A stretch of DNA of 64,000 nucleotides from Arenimonas oryziterrae DSM 21050 = YC6267 (lineage in GTDB: Bacteria; Pseudomonadota; Gammaproteobacteria; Xanthomonadales; Xanthomonadaceae): contig NZ_ATVD01000001.1 of NCBI RefSeq assembly GCF_000420545.1, positions 1 through 64,000 on the forward strand, read 5' to 3'. Position 1 is the stretch's first letter. Every line of letters starts with the position of its first letter. The translations under genes were made by a program, and so were the position numbers. Positions 1 through 11,000 of this stretch are shown one piece after another. The notes below the pieces were generated by a model that did not search any database, was not told where the DNA came from, and was given only the letters and a program-made list of their open reading frames with translations.

Positions 1-3000
1 AGCGCGGAGTCGGCGACGATCAGGCGATCGAGATCGTCGTAGCCGAGGTCGCGAGAAGTCAGGCCAGCCTGCGCGGCATCCGTGATGTAGTCCACATTGC
101 CGTTTTCGTCGAAGACGTAGTTGTCATCCAGGATCGTCTTGCCTGTCACCGGATCCAAATCGATGTCCAGACTGCGACTGGGCATCTGTCGCGTGTTCTG
201 GGCCATCGTGTGCTTGACGCCGTTGCCATAGAAGAAACTACTGATCGCGCCATTCGGGTAGTAAGTGATTGCGTTGGCAAAGACTTGACCGCCTGGCACA
301 CGGACTTCGGTCGCACGACCCAGCGCATCCGGGGTATAGGCAATTTCCCAGCCATTCGGATATTTGAGCGATGACAAGTGCGCGTTGGCGTCGTAGTAGT
401 AAAAGATGGAATGCTGCACGCCAGCATTGTCCGACAGCTCGTCGGTGGGAAGGCGTCGTTTGTTGTAGCCGTAAGTCGTGGTAACCGTCTTGTTGCTCGG
501 GTTCGCGGCCGCAATGGTTGCGAGCAATCCGTCCGGCTTGTATGTCATTGCCATGTTGGCCGTATTGCCCGGCGTGGTCACGGCAGTCACGCGATTCATG
601 CTGTTGTACGTGCGCGTTGTCTTGGCGGTTGCAACTACGGCATTGCGATCGCACGTCAGGCTCGTGAGCGCGGTTCCATCGGCGCTCCAGTCGATGTTGC
701 CCGCCGCGTCGTAATTCACCAAGGCCGCTCCCGACTCTGGATTGACCGTCTTGCACAGGCGCTCGCCTGTGTCATACACATAGCTGCGCGTCGCGGTTAC
801 GGCGTTGCCGCCATACGTACCACTGCGCGTGACAGCCAGCGGCTTGCCGAAACCGTCGCGTGTGATACTCGTGGTCACGCCCATCGGCAGACTGACGGTC
901 ACCGGCGCGTCTGTGCTCGGGCTGTCTTCCGCACGGTAGCTGGTGGTCGTCTGCTTGCCGCGAGGATTTGTGGTGCGGATCTGAAAGCCGGTCAGATATT
1001 CCGTAGTCGCCACCAACTGACCCGGAACCGCCTGCCCAGGAAGAATCAGCTCGGAATCCTGCTTGGACTGTGTCGCACGTCCAATGGCGTCGTAAACGGT
1101 CGTCACGCCTTTCAGCGTGTCGTCGACCGTGGTCAGGCTGCCCTGCGGGTAGGACGTGAATACTTCCCGGCCCGCAGCATCGTAACGCTTGACCACATAC
1201 GACTTCGTCGCGGCATTCGCCGTGTCCTCGGTCAGGATCAGGCGCGGACGCCACTGGGCGTCGTAGTACGTCGTCGTCTTGCCATTACCGGTCTGGACGA
1301 CCTGCTTCCAGTGCCCTGCGCCGAGACCGAATTCCGTCGACGCCACCGGCACAAAGCTGCGCGTGGTGTTGTTCCAGGCCGTGGTGTCACCGGTCGGATA
1401 CGTAATGCCCGTCATGCGACCGAGGGCGTCGTAACTGTAGCTGGTGACGTAGGTGTTCTGATCTTCCGTCGTCAGCAGGCGGCCGATCGCATTGACCGTT
1501 GCTTTCTGGGTCGTGGCGTCGGCGTAAGTGATCAGTCGCGGGATGCCGCGATACCAATTTCCGACCGTCGTGGTGTTGTTCAGACCATCCTTGACGGTCT
1601 TCACGACACCGTAGGCATCGGCGACGGCGAATTCATAGGTCAGCTTTTGCTGCAGCACGCCGAAGGTATAGAACTCAATCGGCAGCAAGGACGTCGAGTC
1701 GTAGACGACCTCGCTCTCTACCTTGCTTGTCGCCGCATCGGTGACCGTCTTGCTCAGCCCCAGCACCCATTTGAGTGTGCTGTTCTCGTAAGTCAGAAGG
1801 TCAGTGCTCGTGTACGTCGATACCGGACCGCCCGCCAGACCGGCGCTGGTGCGCGTGATCTTGGTCGGATTGGCATAGACATCAAAGCAATACGCCGCCG
1901 ACCCACCCTTCAGGCAGCTATTCGGCACCTGCCAGGTGAACGTCGCGCCTTGCTGGGTGATCGTGCGCACCGTCGTCGGCGTCAGTTTTTCCGACGTGCG
2001 ATCGCCCTTGAAATACGGGCTCGAGCCGATCAGCGTCGGATAGATCTGCCCGGTCGGGTCCAGCAGATAGGTCGTGTCTTCCGTGGTCAGGATGCCGGTG
2101 GGGCCACTGCCCCGCTCGACCTTGAGCAGCTTGCCTTCGTTGACCAGGAACTTGTTGCCAAAGGTGTAGCGGATGTATTCGCCGGCCGGCGCGCTGACTT
2201 CCACGGTGCGCGTGGTCGGGCAACCGCTGGCGCATTCGTCTGCGAAGCTGGCATTGGCGGGGCCGTAGGTGTACGCCCACTGCGCCGTCGTCATGCCGGG
2301 ACCCGAGATGGTCTTGGTCTTGAGGGCGATGACGTCGTACCACTTGGGATAGACGGCGAAATTGGAATAGGCCGGATCGTAGGTGTCGCACACCTTGGTG
2401 ACGTAGGAGCGGCCATGCCGCTGCGCTTCGAAATAGAACGTGCCCGTCGCGCCCGAGGGATGGGTCATCGTGCCGGTGCGGGCACTCGGGTAGAGCGCGC
2501 CCATGTTCTCGCAGGAGAAGGGCTCGGGATCGGTCGTGACGAAGGCGTAGTCCAGATCATCGAGATGGATCTGCCAGGCACTATTGTCGGGCAGCGTGAC
2601 GCTGGACAGCGTCACCATCGGACCACCAGTGACATAGGTGTAGGTCCAGGTGCGCGTGCCGTCGCTGACGGTCGAGACCTTACCCGCCGCGTTGTAGGTC
2701 AGCGTGATCTTGCGGCCGTCGCCGACGTGCGTGCCCCAGTCGGTCTCGATGCTCTTCAGGCGCCAGGGATTGGCGCTGTCGTAGGTGTAGTGAACGGTGT
2801 TGCCGTGCCGATCGGTGATCTCGGTCGGCATGATCCAGAACTCCTGCCGGGGCAGGATGTAGGAGTTGGCGATGACGTTCGGCTCGATCTCGCCCGGACC
2901 GTCGACGCTGGCCTGCGAGGACTGCGCCATCATCAGCTCGGGCAGCTGCGTGGTCTTGGTGATCGCGGCGTAGTCGCGCTTGACCACCCAGTCGAATTTG

Positions 3001-3659
3001 TAGGTCGTGCCATCGGGCGCCACGGCGAGGAAGGCTTCACCCGCGACGCCATTGGCCGTGGCGGACAGGCACGAGAAGTACCACTGGTTGTTCGTCACCC
3101 AGTAGTAGGTCTTGCCGTCGGTCGGGCCGGTGGGATTGTTGGTGGCGTTGGCCGACAGCATTTCCTGACTGCCCGCACCCGGGACATAGAGGGTATTGCC
3201 GCTCCAGTACTCGGTGCCGCTCCAGGAAATGCTCTGATGACTGACCGTCGGCGGCTGCGCGTTATTGGCGCCGACCGAGCAACGGGAATTGGGCGAGTTG
3301 TACTTCGAGCTTTGCCAGACGTTCTTGGCGAAGATGCCTTGCAGATGCGGGATGTCGAGGTCCCAGTCGCCAAACGCGCCGTTGAACAGCGGCTGGCCCA
3401 TCTTGTCCATCGTGAAGCGACGGCCGACGGAGACGGGAACCGAGTAGTTGCCGGGGAGCGAAACATCGGTCGCACGGAATTCCGTGGTGCCGGTGTAGAA
3501 GTTGGTCTCTTCGCCGAACATGTCGGGCCCAAGGGCGCCTACCTGTTCCGCGGATTTGATCTGCTTGCTGTATTCGTCCTTGAACTCAACCGCGTTCGAG
3601 GACACCGACACCAGACACAACAACACACTGGCCAACACGGCCGACTTCTGCAAACGCAT
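1..3659 (-). CDS. RHS repeat protein rhs1, C-terminus beyond window
   Basis: Open frame of more than 1,200 codons from the ATG at 3657-3659 through the left edge; the C-terminal RHS core and any toxin tip are outside the window. Residues 1-23 form a signal peptide (hydrophobic core AVLASVLLCLVSVS, cleavage near SSNA). The mature start carries a DEYSKQIKSAE segment also found in rhs3 (17014-21936), so the two are paralogues of one N-terminal type. The rest is rich in YD repeats (for example YDALGRMTGI and YDDLDRLIVA), which in the family build a hollow beta-barrel shell around a C-terminal toxin. AGGGGA lies about 7 nt before the ATG. Function as a polymorphic-toxin carrier is inferred from family; the payload cannot be seen. 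Confidence 0.9.
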   Translation of the reverse strand, partial: MRLQKSAVLASVLLCLVSVSSNAVEFKDEYSKQIKSAEQVGALGPDMFGEETNFYTGTTEFRATDVSLPGNYSVPVSVGRRFTMDKMGQPLFNGAFGDWDLDIPHLQGIFAKNVWQSSKYNSPNSRCSVGANNAQPPTVSHQSISWSGTEYWSGNTLYVPGAGSQEMLSANATNNPTGPTDGKTYYWVTNNQWYFSCLSATANGVAGEAFLAVAPDGTTYKFDWVVKRDYAAITKTTQLPELMMAQSSQASVDGPGEIEPNVIANSYILPRQEFWIMPTEITDRHGNTVHYTYDSANPWRLKSIETDWGTHVGDGRKITLTYNAAGKVSTVSDGTRTWTYTYVTGGPMVTLSSVTLPDNSAWQIHLDDLDYAFVTTDPEPFSCENMGALYPSARTGTMTHPSGATGTFYFEAQRHGRSYVTKVCDTYDPAYSNFAVYPKWYDVIALKTKTISGPGMTTAQWAYTYGPANASFADECASGCPTTRTVEVSAPAGEYIRYTFGNKFLVNEGKLLKVERGSGPTGILTTEDTTYLLDPTGQIYPTLIGSSPYFKGDRTSEKLTPTTVRTITQQGATFTWQVPNSCLKGGSAAYCFDVYANPTKITRTSAGLAGGPVSTYTSTDLLTYENSTLKWVLGLSKTVTDAATSKVESEVVYDSTSLLPIEFYTFGVLQQKLTYEFAVADAYGVVKTVKDGLNNTTTVGNWYRGIPRLITYADATTQKATVNAIGRLLTTEDQNTYVTSYSYDALGRMTGITYPTGDTTAWNNTTRSFVPVASTEFGLGAGHWKQVVQTGNGKTTTYYDAQWRPRLILTEDTANAATKSYVVKRYDAAGREVFTSYPQGSLTTVDDTLKGVTTVYDAIGRATQSKQDSELILPGQAVPGQLVATTEYLTGFQIRTTNPRGKQTTTSYRAEDSPSTDAPVTVSLPMGVTTSITRDGFGKPLAVTRSGTYGGNAVTATRSYVYDTGERLCKTVNPESGAALVNYDAAGNIDWSADGTALTSLTCDRNAVVATAKTTRTYNSMNRVTAVTTPGNTANMAMTYKPDGLLATIAAANPSNKTVTTTYGYNKRRLPTDELSDNAGVQHSIFYYYDANAHLSSLKYPNGWEIAYTPDALGRATEVRVPGGQVFANAITYYPNGAISSFFYGNGVKHTMAQNTRQMPSRSLDIDLDPVTGKTILDDNYVFDENGNVDYITDAAQAGLTSRDLGYDDLDRLIVADSA

Positions 3660-3710
3660 TCCATTCCCCTGAGGAGGTTTATCCGGCAACCACGGGAGTA
3701 TTGAATCACG

Positions 3711-3727
3711 CGGCAGTATCACTAACT
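3711..3727. repeat. Direct repeat copy 1 upstream of rhs1
   Basis: CGGCAGTATCACTAACT. It recurs with one mismatch at 3860-3876 in the same orientation, 149 bp apart, both inside the 244-bp non-coding stretch between rhs1 and the PAP2 gene. Each copy ends in a CTAACT motif. It could be a pair of regulator sites or a short duplication. Confidence 0.7.
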
Positions 3728-3762
3728 GCGACACGGAGCACGGAGGACCACGCGTCAGACAA

Positions 3763-3773
3763 AGTTACTAACT
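3763..3773. promoter_or_regulatory. AGTTACTAACT palindrome upstream of rhs1
   Basis: Perfect 11-nt palindrome (AGTTA-C-TAACT) about 105 nt upstream of the rhs1 start, lying between the two direct repeats that also contain CTAACT. Operator function is inferred; no clear sigma-70 boxes were assigned. Confidence 0.35.
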
Positions 3774-3859
3774 AGGCCAACTGGGCTAGGTTGCTGCACT
3801 GCCGCATGACCGGACATCGGGCAGCATGGCTATACACTTTTGGCCATTATGACTGCCTA

Positions 3860-3876
3860 CGGCAGTATCGCTAACT
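3860..3876. repeat. Direct repeat copy 2 upstream of rhs1
   Basis: CGGCAGTATCGCTAACT, 16 of 17 bases identical to 3711-3727. It sits 27 nt beyond the PAP2 stop codon. Confidence 0.7.
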
Positions 3877-3903
3877 TCCTGCCTGCCCCACCCGCCTGGC
3901 AGC

Positions 3904-4597
3904 TCACGACCCGCGCTTCGACGGCCTCACCCGATAAACCAGCACATACACCCCAAACACCCACGCACAGGCCGATGCCCAGCCCGCCAGAATGTCCGAT
4001 GGATAGTGCACGCCCAGGTACAGGCGCGAGGCCGCGATCAGCAGCACCAGCGCGAAACTGACCGACACCACCAGCCAGCGCCAGCGCGTTGGCCAGCACA
4101 GCAGTACGACCGCAAGCGCGAGCGTCATCGAGCCCATCGCATGGCCGCTGGGGAAACTGAAGGTGCTCTCGGGGGCGATCGACTCCCACAGGCTCGGGCG
4201 CTGGCGCGCGAACAGCTGCTTCACGCCGAGATTGAGCAGGGCCGAGCCGGCGACCGACAGACCGAAGAACAGGCCGTCGCGCAGGCGACGCGTCCAGGCG
4301 AAGTAGCCGACCAGGATCAAATCGATCGGCACCACGCCCCAGGCGTAACCAAACGCCGACATCGCGATGAAGAACGCATCCAGCCTCGGCGCATGGCGCG
4401 CATGCGCCCACAACAGCACCGGGTCGTCGAACAGGAAACGCTCCTGCCGGTGCACGTCTTCGGCGATCTCGGTGAAGCCCCACAGCGGCAGCAGCACGCA
4501 GACGAACAGCAGGACCATCGTCCCGCCGTGCTTGCGCGCGAAGTCCAGGCCGAAGCGCAGTTCGTCCGCGAAACGCGACGCAAAGGTTTTTACCGGC

Positions 4598-4617
<20 letters not shown>
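3904..4617 (-). CDS. PAP2-family membrane phosphatase
   Basis: 237 residues from the ATG at 4615-4617. The three PAP2 signature blocks are in order: KxxxxxxRP (KQLFARQRP), PSGH (FPSGHAMGS) and SRxxxxxHxxxD ([12 protein letters not shown]). Several hydrophobic stretches fit a 5-6 helix inner-membrane enzyme acting on lipid phosphates or diphosphates such as undecaprenyl-PP. The gene overlaps the end of ispG by 20 nt, so it is translated from the same mRNA. An ATG 11 codons upstream (4650) is the alternative start. The link to ispG (isoprenoid synthesis) suggests recycling of an isoprenoid carrier, but the substrate is not shown by sequence. Confidence 0.93.
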
Positions 4618-5829
<1,212 letters not shown>

Positions 5830-5833
<4 letters not shown>

Positions 5834-7527
5834 GCCAGGGCTCCGTTGCCGGGCGCGGGTTCGCTCGCGGCCTCCGAGGCCATGACCAGATCCTGACGCA
5901 GAGGACGCAGCACGGAGTAGTCGCCGGCGTTCATCAGAACGTCCACGCCGGCCAGCAGATCTTGTTTCAAGGATTTCGCCTCGTAAGCATAGGGGTCGCC
6001 GTCGCGCACGACGTCGAGTTGCAGGGGTTCGCCATTGGGCAAGCTGGCCGCGACGAAACAGCGTTCGTCGCCACCGTCGAGCGAATCGATTTCCAGTCCG
6101 CGCATCGCCGGGCGGATGCTGCCGTCGCGCTCATGAATGCGCAGGCCGACGGCGACAGCATTGCGCGACATCAGTTCGACGCCGGCCGACAAGCCGCCAT
6201 TGGCTTCGTAGCGCAGCCAGCGCACGACACCGAGCATCCATTCCGGGTCTTCGTCGCCTTCGGCGAGCGTGATGCCGACGAGTTCGCCGACGCGGGCGCG
6301 GATCTGTTCGGCATTGTCCCAGGACATGCGGTAGCCGCCGAGGCTCTGGTCGCGCACGGTCGCCGAATACACGGGCACGCGCGCCAGATCGGTGCTGCCA
6401 CCGCTTGCCCACTCGGCGCGCGTGACGGTATGCACGACGTGTTGCGCGCTCTGGCGCATGAAGGTGTCGAAATCGCGCAGGCCGGCAAGATGGAAATGCA
6501 GACTGCTCAGGCCGATGACGGTGCGCAGTTCGTGCCCGGCCGTCAGGCGCTTGTGGCTGCGCGCGGCGGCGAGGCCGAAGGCGCGCTTGAGGCGCACCAG
6601 CATTTCGGCACTGACGCGGATGCCGACGCCGCGCGCGGGCACGAGTTCGGAAAAGCCGTCCTGCTGGCGTGCGATCGCCGAGTCGACTTCCTGGCTGAAA
6701 GGACGCATGTCCAGCCACTGCGAATGACTTTCGCCGGCGGCACCGGGGCCCGGGCCGCGGTCGGCGTCTTCGGGCACGACCGGCGCGTTTTCTTCCGGCG
6801 CCTGCTTGAGCAGGGCGCAACGCGGCGCGTAGCTGCGCGCGATCTGCCACAGGCTGTCCTGCTCGGACTGGCTGAAAGCGAGCGGATTGGTCACCGCCAT
6901 CAGCAGGGTCTGCACGTACAGCGCGCGGATCTCGATCGAGGTGCCGGCGACCTTGTCTTCGACCGCCTTGTTCTCGAGCTTCTGTTCGACGGCGAAGCTG
7001 TGCACACGATGCAGGCCCTGCCAGGTGCCGACATGCGGCGCGCGATACACGCGCCAGGCCACGGACAGGGCGCGGCTGTAGTGGAAGGCCGCGCGTTCGA
7101 GCGCCTGCCCCACGGCGCCGCCGCGCAGCATCGGGATATTGCCCGCCGGTGCGCACAGCTCGACCGCGGCCTTGCGGTAACCGTGCGCCAGCGCGAGGTG
7201 GAAGGCTTCGGCCTGGTAGGCCGCCTGGGCTTTCGGGGCCGGCAGGGGCAAGGCACTGCCGGCGTATTGCTGCTGCAGCAGGCCGATGGACTCGACCACG
7301 GCGCCGCGGATTTCTTCCATCGCCGCCAGGCGGGAGCCGCCGTCCAGGCGCTGGCCGGACAGGCTGTCGAGGGCTTGTTCGAGTTCCTGCTGGGCGGCCT
7401 GGGCATTGGCCCGGGGCAAGGCGGCGACCCAGGATTTGACCTTGCGCGCCTCGGCGTGAAAATGCCCCGCGCCGCGCCCCTGGGGATCGGGCATGCCTTC
7501 ACGCAACAGTCGATAGGCCTGGCTCAT
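5830..7527 (-). CDS. Conserved protein, possible C-terminal PilZ-like domain
   Basis: 565 residues, no signal peptide or membrane segment. The first 300 residues are mostly helical and Ala/Gln/Leu-rich. Around residues 390-450 there is a block GGYRMSWDN, then [21 protein letters not shown] and [10 protein letters not shown]. That pattern resembles the PilZ-like C-terminus of a proteobacterial family of cytosolic proteins, but the canonical RxxxR plus D/NxSxxG c-di-GMP motif is not obvious. AAGGAG lies about 9 nt before the ATG. It is first of three overlapping genes with ispG and PAP2. Function unknown; c-di-GMP binding is only a hypothesis. Confidence 0.8.
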
Positions 7528-7620
7528 GGGGTCGCTCCTTGCGAGGGAGCAGTTTAGATCAACCTCGCGGGGGAGTGGGCGATTGCCGGGTCGGGGCCCA
7601 GGGGCCGCCGGGTTTAGAGG

Positions 7621-7935
7621 CTAAACCACGGCGTCCGGGAAATTGTCGTTCACGAAAGCGAGCACGAACTCGTAGGGGTCGATGGCCGTGCCATGGTCCT
7701 GCGCGAGCGACACATTTTTTTGCCAAATCGCGCGGACCTGAGCAGGAAAGGAGTCGGGGAATTCCATCTGGTCGGCAACGATCTCCGTCCAACTTCCGTC
7801 CACGCCGAACGTCGAAGCCAGATTGGGTTCCATGGCCTCAAGCGCCCCGCGTTGCAGATCGTCGAGATGGCCGATGGCATCCAGCACGTAGCAGTCCAGC
7901 AGTCGCAGGAAGGGTCGGCCGTCGTACCTGCTCAT
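7621..7935 (-). CDS. Probable immunity protein for rhs2
   Basis: 104 residues from the ATG at 7933-7935, with AAGGAG about 14 nt upstream. It is small, acidic and soluble (MSRYDGRPFLRLLDCYVLDA at the N-terminus), with no signal peptide. It starts 71 nt after the rhs2 stop on the same strand, the usual place for the cognate immunity gene of an RHS toxin. The sequence style matches a small family I associate with RHS loci, but I cannot run a search. An in-frame upstream ATG at 8046 would overlap rhs2 and lacks a comparable Shine-Dalgarno. Confidence 0.75.
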   Translation of the reverse strand: MSRYDGRPFLRLLDCYVLDAIGHLDDLQRGALEAMEPNLASTFGVDGSWTEIVADQMEFPDSFPAQVRAIWQKNVSLAQDHGTAIDPYEFVLAFVNDNFPDAVV

Positions 7936-8006
7936 GAATGGCTTTCCGCTCCTTCGATTATCGGTAGCGCCACCCCGGAAGGTCGCTCCGGGGTGGCGAT
8001 CACAGT

Positions 8007-11000
8007 CTACTTCTTGTTCGCGGGCGCGCCGGCAGGCACGGCCCATTCGGCGTAACCGCCTTTCGCGCCGGCGTCCGGATGCAAGGTCCGCCAGAACGGT
8101 GAACTCGGCGTGTGCTGGGCCGAAGGCACCAGGCGCATGACGCCCGACTGCCCGAATGCCGTCGACGACGACGCGTGTTCCCAGGTCCAGCCCGCAGGCG
8201 TCTTGCGTCCACCGACCGAGGATACCCGCGCGCTGATACCTGGAATCTGCTCTTCCATCATTCGGGCATAACTGGGGTCGGCCTTCATCGCCGTATCCAA
8301 CGCCGCGTTGGCGCGATTGAAATGCACGCTTCTTCGTCGACCGAAATCCGTCGGGTCAAGCTTTGTCTCGAAAGCGACGCTGTAGGCACTCGGTTTGGTG
8401 GGCGTGGACTTTGCTGCCACCGTAGCCGCTTCCCTGCCCGTCTTGGCGAGCAAGGAAGACCCTGCCTCGCGCGCCGCAATCTTCGCCGCCGCCGCCGCAC
8501 CATCGCCGGCGACCGGGATGAAGGTCGCTGCGACACCGACCGTCGCGAGTCCCACGTCCGTCCACGTCGATTTGCCAAACGGCACTTCGACCGCGGTGAA
8601 CACCAAATCCACGACATCCGGAACGATGCCCAGCCCCGGGATCACGCCAGCTACGCTCAGCGTGCGATGCGTCCACTTGCTGAAAGTGTCGTAGGCACTT
8701 TCGGGATTTTCGGCTTCGAAACCGGACGGGTCGACGAGATTGGTCGGGCTGTTGTTCGCGTACGCGTAGCGGTTGAGGGTCTGCGGACGCTCCGGATCCG
8801 GTGCGCTGCTCGGGTCGGGCGTGACGAAAATGCCGAGCGACGGATTCATCTCGCGCGCGCCCATGTGGTACAGGCCCGTCGCATCCAGACGTTGTCCGGC
8901 CAAGCCGATCGGATCGGACGGATGGTCGGATGCCAGACGACGACCGTAGGGCGACAACACCTGGCGGCCCAGCAGCTGGCCGGCGAAGTTGCTCAGCGTC
9001 GTGGCCGAATTGAGCTGGTCACCGTGGTAGTAGGTGCCGGCCGTTCCCTTGGCGCTGGCCAGGCGCACGCCGTTGAAGAAGTAATAGCGCGTCTGCGTTG
9101 CGGTCGCGAGATCGTCCTCGTAAAGCTCGCCGGCCTGGATCGTGTTGCCGATCTTCATGCGCTTGCCGTTGGCGTCGTATTGCATCGCGATGCCGCCGAC
9201 CGAGATCGGGCGATTTTCCGCGTCGTAGAAGATCGACGTGGAGCCGTCCGAGGTCATGTTGCCGTTGGCGTCATAGGCCAGCGTGGTCGTGTTGCCGGAA
9301 TAGCCGATGCTCGACGGCGCATGCAGCGGGCGGGTCGGACCCGGCGCGTAGGCATACGGACCGAGGCGACTGCTGGATGTCATGCGACCGATTTCGTCGT
9401 AGCCGAACGACTCGGACCAGACCGAAGCACCGCTGTTGGTCGCCGACGTGAGCCTGCGCAGATCGTCGTAGAGGTAGGCCCAGTTGTCGGTGCTCAGCAA
9501 CGCGTTGCTGCGCGAGGTCACTTCGCCACGCGCATTGCGCGGGAAGGTGACCGAATGCAGCGTCGACCCGCCCGACACCACGGTCACGCCCTTGAGCCAC
9601 AGGCGATCGGCGTCGTAGGTAAACGTCTCGACCGCGCCGCTGCCCAGGGTGCGACTGGTCATATGTCCGCGCGCGTCGTAGGACGTGGCGGTAACCAAGG
9701 GCGTCGCAAACAGGCTCGAACTCAGCGTTGTCACGCGACCGGCGACATCGTAGCCGTAGGTGAGGACTTCGTTGTTGGGATAGGTCTGCGTGCGTACCCT
9801 GCCCGCCCCGTCGTAGGACGTGAGGAAGTTGTAGCGGCGCACGGCCGGCCCTTTCAGCATGACTGCGCCGGCCGAGCGCCCCTGCGTGTGGGAAATATCT
9901 TCACCCACCTGCAGGGTTTCGCCCGTCACCCGGCCCATCGCATCGTAGCCGTACCAGTTGTAGACATCACCGCGGCGGGCGAACCAGACTCGGCCGATGG
10001 TGTTGGTGCACAGGCCCGCACAGTCGTAGGTGAATTCGGTGAGGATGGCGCCGGCGCTTTGCGTGCTGAGAACCCGGCCGATGGCATCGTAGTAGAACTC
10101 GATGACCTGGCCCTTGGCGTCGGTCTGCGTGGTCATGCGACCCGCCGCGTCGTAGGTGTAGCTCCACGCTCCCATGTCCGGATCGGTCTTGCTGGTACGA
10201 CGGCCGAGGCTGTCGAACACCGACTGACTCAGATTGCCCTTGGCATCGGTATAGGCCACCTGTTGGCCGAGCAGGTCGTAGCTGATGGTGGTGTCGAACA
10301 TGTCCACGCCCAAGGTGCCGGCCGGCGCGAGTACGCAGGTCTTGCCGAGGAACTCGCGGACCCTGACCACCCTACCAGCGGCGTCGCGATAGCGGGTGCG
10401 CGGCTTGCCGAGTTCATCGCAGGTCGTGGTGAACCAATCGCCGAAGAGGAAGCGTTGCTGGCTGCCGTCGGCGAACGTCACGGCGGTGACGCGACGCATG
10501 GAATCGTAGGTGTACGTCGTCCATTTGGGCGTCTCGCCCGTCAGATGCGGGGCGGACGTCGCCGCCAGCAAACCACGCGCGTCGTAGGTCGACTCGGTGA
10601 TTTCTGGGACATTGTTGTAGGCCTGCCACTCGCGGCCGAGACCGTCGAAGTAGCTGACCTTCCATTGCGCGCCACCCTGCCCGTCGAACAGGGTCTCCGA
10701 CAGGTACTGCCCGCCCGCACTTCCGAAATTGACGTAGCCATAGTCGGTGTAGCCGTTGTCGGCGCGGGTTTCGCGAGACCGGCGACAAAGCATGTCGTAT
10801 TGCGAGGAGGTCGTCGCCTGATTGGGGTCGACCTCGCTGGCCTTGGACGCACAGACGTCGAGCCAGGTGTAGTTGGTGACATGACCCAGTGCGTTGGTAC
10901 TCGACGAGGGATACAGCGCCCAAGGCGTGGCCCAGGCCGTCGAGGAGGTGTTGCCCATCGGGTCGGTTTCGGTGAGCCGGTTGCCGACGCCGTCGTAGGT

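Noticed and set aside
378-3704. 1,108-codon open frame on the plus strand opposite rhs1
   Set aside because: Arg/His-rich, no domain or ribosome-binding site; antisense shadow of the RHS gene caused by high GC.
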